Positions 58,287 to 64,000 of a stretch of DNA of 64,000 nt are shown one piece after another. The stretch covers positions 1 to 64,000 of the forward strand of contig JAMPIV010014151.1 in assembly GCA_024509875.1 (NCBI GenBank). Direction: 5' to 3'. Below the pieces are notes generated by a model, which did no database searches, was not told the DNA's origin, and was given only the letters and a program-made list of their open reading frames with translations. Made by a program: the position numbers and the translations under genes. Source of the DNA: Oreohelix idahoensis. Its lineage: Eukaryota; Mollusca; Gastropoda; Stylommatophora; Oreohelicidae. Numbering within the stretch: the stretch's first letter is position 1; the number at the start of each line of letters is the position of its first letter.

Positions 58287-59427
58287 GGTGTCAAAAAGTC
58301 AGATCAGTGGTTTAACAACTATCACAACAAGGTGTCAAAAGTCAGAGCAGTGATTTAACAACTGTCATAATAAGGTACCAAAAAGTCAGAGCAGAGATTT
58401 AACAACTATCACAACAAGGTATCAAAAAGTCAGAGCAGTGATTTAACAACTGTCACAACAAGGTATCAAAAAGTCAGAGCAGTGATTTAACAACTATCAC
58501 AACAAGGTGTCAAAAAGTCAGAGCAGTGATTTAACAACTGTCACAACAAGGTGTCAAAAAGTCAGAGCAGTGATTTAACAACTGTCACAACAAGGTGTCA
58601 AAAAGTCAGAGCAGTGATTTAACAACTGTCACAACAAGGTGTCAAAAAGTCAGAGCAGTGATTTAACAACTATCACAACAAGGTATAAAATAATCAGAGC
58701 AGTGATTTAACAACTATCACACCAAGGTATCAAAATGTCAGAGCAGTGATTTAACAACTATCACAACAAGGTGTCAAAAAGTCAGAGCAGTGATTTAACA
58801 ACTATCACAACGAGGTATAAAAAAATCAGAGCAGTGATTTAACAACTATCACAACAAGGTATCAAAAAGTTAGAGCAGTGATTTAACAACTGTCACAACA
58901 AGGTGTCAATAAGTCAGAGCAGTGATTTAACAACTATCACAACAAGGTATTTAAAAAATCAGAGCAGTGATTTAACAACTATCACAACAAGGTATTTAAA
59001 AAATCAGAGCAGTGATTTAACAACTATCACAACAAGGTATCAAAAAGTCAGAGCAGTGATTTAACAACTGTGAGAACAAGGTGTCAAAAAACCAGAGTAG
59101 TGATTTAAAGACTATCACAACAAGGTGTCGAAAAAGCCAGAGCAGTGATTTAACAACTGTCACAACAAGGTGTCAAAAAACCAGAGAAGTGATTTAAAGA
59201 CTATCACAACAAGGTGTCGAAAAAGCCAGATCAGTGATTTAACAACATCAAATCAAGGTGTCACAAAGCCAGGGCAGTGATTTAACAACTATCAAATCAA
59301 GGTGTCACAAAGCCAGAGCAGTGATTTAACAACTATCACAACAAGGTATCAACAAGTCAGAGCAGTGATTTAACAACTGTCACAACAAGGTGTCAAAAAG
59401 TCAGAGCAGTGATTTTTAACAACTATC
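58287..59427. repeat. 44-bp satellite, about 26 units
   Basis: Unit built on ACAACAAGGTGTCAAAAAGT, CAGAGCAGTGATTTAACAAC and TGTC or TATC. Units vary by small indels and by GTGTC/GTATC. The first unit lies in frame with LINE C coding (ETRCQKVRSVV) and the last runs back into it (QLSPLLK). The satellite therefore probably arose by repeated duplication of a LINE coding segment. Confidence 0.93.
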
Positions 59428-59510
59428 ACCACTACTCAAATAGCCAAATATAAATATGAAAGACAAACGGCAAGTGATAAACAGAATATACGGGTACTTA
59501 TACCAGCTCT

Positions 59511-60070
59511 GCTCTGGCGACTGTGCAGTAGAAATTAAAAGAAGACTTGCAATTGCTTCACATAAGCTAATACAGATGAAAAACCTATGGCAAGGCACAA
59601 GCAAAGAAACAAAGTTACAACTGATCAGAGCATGTATATTCCCAGTAGCAACATACGGCTGCGAGACTTGGACACTCAATAAAACTGTTGCAAAAAAGAT
59701 TACATCATTCGAAATGAAATGCTACAGAAGGATGTTGAGAATACCCTGGACAAAAAAAAAAGACCAACAGAGAAGTACTGCACTCACTAAACGTACAGGA
59801 ACATTGGCTCCTAAATACCATCGCAATAAGGAAGCTGAAATTTTTCGGTCATATAAAAAGACATAATAGTCTGGAAAAAACAGTGATGGAAGGCATGGTC
59901 CCTGGAAAAAGGGGAAGGGGTCGACCTAGACGACGGTGGACCCAGGACATCACAGAGAGTCTGAACTTGTCTTTGGCTGATGCAGGTCGACTTGCCCAGA
60001 ATCGTGATGTGTTCAGAGCAGCTGTAATGGAGACAACGTTCTGGAAAGAATATGTCACATGATGATGATG
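59511..60070 (+). mobile_element. 5'-truncated LINE (LINE D) with 11-bp target duplication
   Basis: ATACCAGCTCT at 59500-59510 and 60071-60081 flanks it. It encodes CSGDCAVEIKRRLAIASHKL, LIRACIFPVATYGCETWTLN, then after a frameshift LKFFGHIKRHNSLEKTVMEG and GKRGRGRPRRRWTQDITES, ending in a (GAT)n tail (60061-60070). It belongs to the same type as the short inserts at 29755 and 33053. Confidence 0.93.
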
Positions 60071-60143
60071 ATACCAGCTCTTTGCTGTCAGTGTCAAACA
60101 TGGTCCTTGACTAAAGCATAGAAGAGGAAAATCCATTCGTGGA

Positions 60144-60660
60144 AAAACAGTATATAACAAGAGCTAAAGCTAATATATAAGGATGAGTGATGGTGTGAGG
60201 ATAAGGGGTAGTCTTATGGGGTGCTCGTATGGATGAGTGATGGTGTGAGGATAAGGGGTAGTCTTATGGGGTGCTCGTATGGATGATGGCAGATAATTTA
60301 TGCATTTGGTGTAATCTCTAACACCCCCGGGTTTTCTCACACCTTTTCACCTTGTTAACAACATGGCAGTTATGGAGGACTTAATTTTGTGTGTGTGTGT
60401 TGTTGTTGGTGTTTGTATTTGTTTGTTTTTTATTGTTATTATTATTATTGTTATTATTTTGTTTATAGGAAAGGGGGAGGTCAAACACACATGCATTCAC
60501 ACAATCAATTTTGGTTTCGATTTACTCTATTTGGACTGAGTGGAGGCGGAAGAAGCTGCTATATTTAGATACCGGAAATCAGAATATATTGTCTTGAATT
60601 TACTACACTATACATCCTAATTATACCCCATCAAGGGTTGAACGGGATACTTTGTTTTAA
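60144..60660. mobile_element. Possible insert with A-rich end in LINE C
   Basis: AAAATCCATTCGTGG before it and AAAATTCTTCGTGGG after it look like a decayed target duplication of about 15 bases, and a run of A precedes the right copy. It contains a perfect 50-bp tandem duplication at 60181-60280. No coding domain seen. Confidence 0.4.
60181..60280. repeat. 50-bp tandem duplication
   Basis: Two identical copies of a 50-base unit starting GGATGAGTGATGGTGTGAGG. Confidence 0.97.
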
Positions 60661-60916
60661 AAAAAATTCTTCGTGGGAGATGAAATGCATAGAAAGAACC
60701 ATTAATATTACCAGGAGCGACAAAATAAACAATGACGACACCAGAAAAGTTGTAGGAATTATATTCTTCAATCAAATACATGGAGAGAAAGACAAATAAA
60801 GTGGTTTGGCCATCTTGTGACAATGGAGCCATATCAGTTACCACTACGTGCCTACAGCAATAGAAGATCTCATTTTACATCACCAGGAACACCAAGAGGC
60901 TCAAATAAAAGTTAAA

Positions 60917-61067
60917 GGTAAAGGTAGTCCCACAGCAGATACTGCCGTTGGGGAGTAAGTGTTAGAGACCACTATACTAGCTCCAGTATCGAGAGGTGGA
61001 GGTGATCAGTTCCCTTCCTCGCTGCCTTTTCCTTCCTGAACTCAATAGAAAAGTCAAGTACCAATTT
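60917..61067 (-). mobile_element. SINE (type S1), partial
   Basis: Minus-strand 3' part of the S1 SINE (TGTAAATTGGTACTTGACTT, then GAACTGATCACCTCCACCTC), ending near the LINE inserted at 61081. Confidence 0.55.
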
Positions 61068-61725
61068 ACAAGAGACTAATCTTACTTAGTCGTTCCCCTT
61101 CTACCGTGTGGTGTAGAGGTTTGTAAGCGAGAGCGCCAGACTATCCTATCGGCTGTCTTCCTCCTGGCCTGGTTCCATTCTAGTCCTCGGTCCTTCAAAG
61201 ATTGTCTAATGTTGTCCTCCCAGCGAACTCTGGGTCGTCCTGGGGGTCTGGATCCCTGGCTCTTTGTTTCCCATACTTGTCGTGGTAGCCGATCTTCTCC
61301 CATTCTGCAGACATGGCCAAACCATCTTAGTTGGGACTCTTCTACTTGGGTCTGCAGGGGGTGGGATTTTAGGCCTTGACGTATCGTCTGGTTGCGGACC
61401 ATGTCTCTTCTTGTTACTTCAACCACCTTCCTCAGATACCTCATTTCTGAGGTTTGGATCTGGCTTTTGTGGGTTGTAGTCATTGCCCATGACTCGCATC
61501 CATATGTCAAGACTGGGACATAGGTGGAGCGTTATACAGCCATCTTCGTTTTCTTACCAACCTCTCTCTTGCTGAGGAATCCTCGATTTATGGCCCGAAA
61601 AAAGTCTCCCAGCTGCTGCTTTTCAAGTGGCCAACTCTTCTTTGATGCCCCCCTTTCGGTCTATAATAGCTCCAAGGTATTTAAAGTGGTCGACCTGCTC
61701 CAGGCTAATTTAACAAGAGGCTAAT
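61068..61725 (-). mobile_element. 5'-truncated LINE with 13-bp target duplication
   Basis: ACAAGAGACTAAT (61068-61080) and ACAAGAGGCTAAT (61713-61725) are a 13-bp duplication with one mismatch. The insert 61081-61712 is nearly identical to 3211-3833 and encodes YGCESWAMTTTHKSQIQTSE, LRWFGHVCRMGEDRLPRQVW and GSRPPGRPRVRWEDNIRQSL on the minus strand. Confidence 0.92.
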
Positions 61726-61860
61726 CGATAGATAATATTACAAAAATCCTACATCAAGACGGGTTGACACTAACCAATGCGACGCACGTGGCTCTCCAAC
61801 GAAAACTTCAGCTTCCCCCACACCCCTACACGACATGTGTGGTTAGACAAAGTAAGTAAC

Positions 61861-62221
61861 GTAGAGTAATCAAACAATCAAATCAATATCCTTTAGCTTC
61901 CCAAGGAGCATAGGCCTTCACCAAACATATGCCAAGTCCTCCATGTTACATGTCGTCAGCTCAAATTCTTGCTACGTCTTCCTTTGTGCCAGAGGAACTT
62001 CTCCCGACTTGCGTGGTTGAGTTTTATTTTCCTTACTTGACCTGTCCATGTTTGTTGAAGTTTGTTTGTGGTTTAACATTTTTTTAAAATTGGATGGGGG
62101 AGACCAGCCCCTTGCCCAACCCTCCTTAAACGCCTTTCACAACATGCGTGGTAGGGAACAGTGTAACTATTCTTCGCTCCCCTTTCGGGCACCGGTAACA
62201 CACGAGTTGAAAGTAGAGTAA
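61861..62221 (-). mobile_element. LINE A deletion derivative with 9-bp target duplication
   Basis: GTAGAGTAA at 61861-61869 and 62213-62221 flanks a 343-bp insert. The insert joins about 100 bases of LINE A 3' end (61890-61988) directly to about 220 bases of LINE A 5' region (61990-62212). No coding region remains. The duplication shows that the copy inserted with both LINE ends. Confidence 0.88.
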
Positions 62222-63400
62222 GCATGACTTTAAATTCATTGCTGATGTAAGCCAATCTTTTCCCCAGACATTTGACCTGTTCATCGTGATGATCTCATTT
62301 GTCGTAGACCTGGTGTGTATGCAGATCATGCCCCGGTACAAGATACAGGATTTTGTCTTCATCCTGGCCTTTCTTCTGCCCTGGAGAGTCATACGTGTCG
62401 TAAACAGTAAGTTTCGAAGACAGAAAGATCGAATGTGAGGTTTGAGGTTTGGTCGTGACAAACACCGGAGGGATTAAAAGACAGACAAGTAAGATTGTAA
62501 AATGTTTGTAAGGAGGAAATAAGAGAGGAAGTAAGCATGCTGTTTTTAGTGGTATAACGTCTGAGTCAGGGGTCGACAGCTGATACCGGTAGATGCTATG
62601 TGATAGTTTGGTAGGTCTTTGAATGAGGGACAGGGGAAAACAAAAATTAAGCTAGGAAACTTTAGGACTAGTACCATCCCGCATCCATTTAAAACCACGG
62701 TTTTCATAATATTCGATGCTCTAGGTTTCCGAGCTGTGCGGATTTGTGCCATTTGGCACGATAAGAGTTTCGTCTGATGTAGGGCCCATGATTATTGTCC
62801 TAGCAGTTGTTGTTAGTTTATTCACGCAATAGTACGGCCATGTGTTGTCATTTATTAAAGGGATAGTAACGTTACATGTCTCCCTTTGTTCAAATGCACT
62901 TGTTACTCGTGTAAAAAGGTAAAGGATCCCGTTATACGCCTATTGAGGCATATTAGGAATATGTGGCGGGTGACCTTACGGAATGTTAAAATAAGATTTC
63001 CCGACTCCCTGTTACCCTGGCACTTTGCAGCAGATCCGAATTACTTACTTAGCACACTAAGTACGTGCTTAGGGAACGAGCCCAAGAGGAGCACCAAGTA
63101 AAACAACGTTCAAATTAATTGATTAAAAATTGATACCACGAAACTCGTCAAGAAGCACATGCAATACCAACCAGCAAAATAATGGAATTATATTCAAAGA
63201 TTAAAGATGCCTTAAACAGAATAGCTGAAGACTAGTCCCAAAAGAAAGAAAAACACAAAAGGCAGAACACATTACTTAGGGACACCGTTATATTTTTATT
63301 GCTTAGGGCCTTAATCTGGCACTGCTTCCTGATAAAGAAGAAAATAACGTTAAGGACGATGCTAATGTAATGACATTAAAATAATAATGTTGATTTACCA
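62222..63400. other. Mostly anonymous; R1 fragment at the start
   Basis: 62222-62280 resembles repeat R1 (TTTAAATTCATTGCTGATGT then CCCCAGACATTTG). The remainder has no recognised feature. Confidence 0.4.
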
Positions 63401-63874
63401 TTGGATGAAGGCTATGTCAGTTGCAGTACGAGGCATATCTGGAGGCATGAGAGAACTCATTTGAATGGGAACGGTGTGAAAGAAAGAGATCAAGTCTTTA
63501 TGACCAATCCTTGTCAGAAAGATTTGATTTTCTCTCTTAATAATGTTGATGAATCATTAGGTGAAGGCTATATCAATGGCAGTACGAGGTATATCTGGAG
63601 GCATGAGAGAACAGATATGAATGGGGACGGTATGAAAGAAGATCAAATCTTTCTGACCAAAACTTGTCAGAAAGATTTGATTTTCTCACTTAATAATATT
63701 GATGATCATATATTAACGCCACCATCTGTCATGTCATTAGGTCTGGTTGTTGCAGTCCAAGACCACGAACACTTTCGGCTCAAGCTGATCTACGGGAGAA
63801 AGAAGAAAATTGTGCACAGTCTGAGGGAATCAGAAATTAAGCTGCAGCTTTTTAGGGTAAGAAACTTTGTGTAA
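63401..63874 (+). other. Open frame with two 52-residue repeats, unknown
   Basis: 157 codons without an ATG at the start. Two tandem units, beginning at 63404 and 63560 (156 bases, so in frame), share STRHIWRHERTHLNGNG / STRYIWRHERTDMNGDG and CQKDLIFSLNNVD / CQKDLIFSLNNID. The upstream flank ends in a partial third unit (AATAATGTTGAT). The last 55 residues are not repeated. I recognise no domain. It could be an exon of a repetitive gene, or a minisatellite that happens to be open. Confidence 0.35.
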
Positions 63875-63985
63875 CCAGCGAGAGATAAGAAACTTTCTGA
63901 CCAGCAAGAGGTAGGAATCGTTGTGACCAGCAAGCGATAATAAACTGTTTGACAGCCGAGAGGTACTGGTAGGAAACTTCGTAAC
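63858..63985. repeat. Minisatellite, 26-31 bp units, 4-5 copies
   Basis: Degenerate units of the form AAGAAACTTTxTGACCAGCA then GAGGT or GAGAT. Confidence 0.8.
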
Positions 63986-64000
63986 AGCCCCAAGTTAAGA

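Larger units (their letters stand above)
58090..60915 (+). mobile_element. LINE (LINE C) RT C-terminus, with satellite expansion and insertions
   Basis: Host coding reads SKISTRKTEAIKISRSQ (58135), ETRCQK (about 58280), then after the satellite QLSPLLK and NMKDKRQVINRIY (59420-59495). After LINE D it reads CCQCQTWSLTKA (60085-60118). After a further insert it reads INITRSDKINNDD and WFGHL-like coding (60690-60900). This order matches one RT C-terminus. It is interrupted by the 44-bp array, by LINE D (59511-60070) and by a segment at about 60144-60660. Not functional. Confidence 0.7.

Overview
This is eukaryotic, animal-type intergenic DNA made almost entirely of transposable elements and tandem repeats. 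I could not identify any host gene with confidence. The element mix is non-LTR retrotransposons of RTE-like and CR1/L2-like type, Tc1, mariner and hAT DNA transposons, a Gmr1-type Ty3/gypsy element, tRNA-derived SINEs and long microsatellites. It fits an invertebrate, perhaps an aquatic lophotrochozoan such as a mollusc, but the species cannot be named from the sequence. The window is AT-rich and has no operons or bacterial signals.

Layout. 0-3.2 kb: a 22-bp minisatellite, two SINEs and an unclassified repeat. 3.2-6.5 kb: a truncated LINE, then a DNA transposon with short terminal inverted repeats and an open 425-codon DDE transposase with an unusually long D-E spacing. 7.1-13.5 kb: an old LTR relative abuts an RTE-like LINE (LINE B). 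LINE B is split by a hAT-like element, which is itself split by an internally deleted LINE (LINE A) with an 11-bp target duplication. 15-22.3 kb: several LINE A fragments and deletion derivatives, SINEs, and a mariner deletion derivative with perfect 52-bp ends inside a TA microsatellite. 22-29 kb: mostly anonymous, with an RNase H-like fragment, a hAT MITE, a perfect hairpin and a 30-bp minisatellite. 29.1-36.5 kb: one old CR1/L2-like LINE, interrupted by a Tc1 element with an intact 342-aa transposase and by a short LINE insert. The Tc1 element carries its own LINE insert. 37.2-38.5 kb: a second CR1/L2 copy with a long open RT C-terminus.

40.0-49.2 kb: a complete, young Ty3/gypsy-type element with 2.26-kb LTRs, a 5-bp target duplication, a proline-tRNA-like primer site and the domain order gag-protease-integrase-RT-RNase H. 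Integrase before RT is the Gmr1 arrangement, the reverse of ordinary Ty3/gypsy. Two frame breaks interrupt RT. It sits inside a LINE A copy whose sequence resumes on the far side.

49-64 kb: SINEs, MITEs, two foldback elements (one with a degenerate hammerhead-like core), a CAT microsatellite, a 44-bp satellite that seems to have grown from LINE RT coding sequence, further nested LINEs with target duplications, and an open frame with an in-frame 156-bp duplication.

The elements do not form a pathway, but their nesting gives a relative chronology: old LINEs first, then DNA transposons and deleted LINE copies, then the Gmr1-like element among the youngest.
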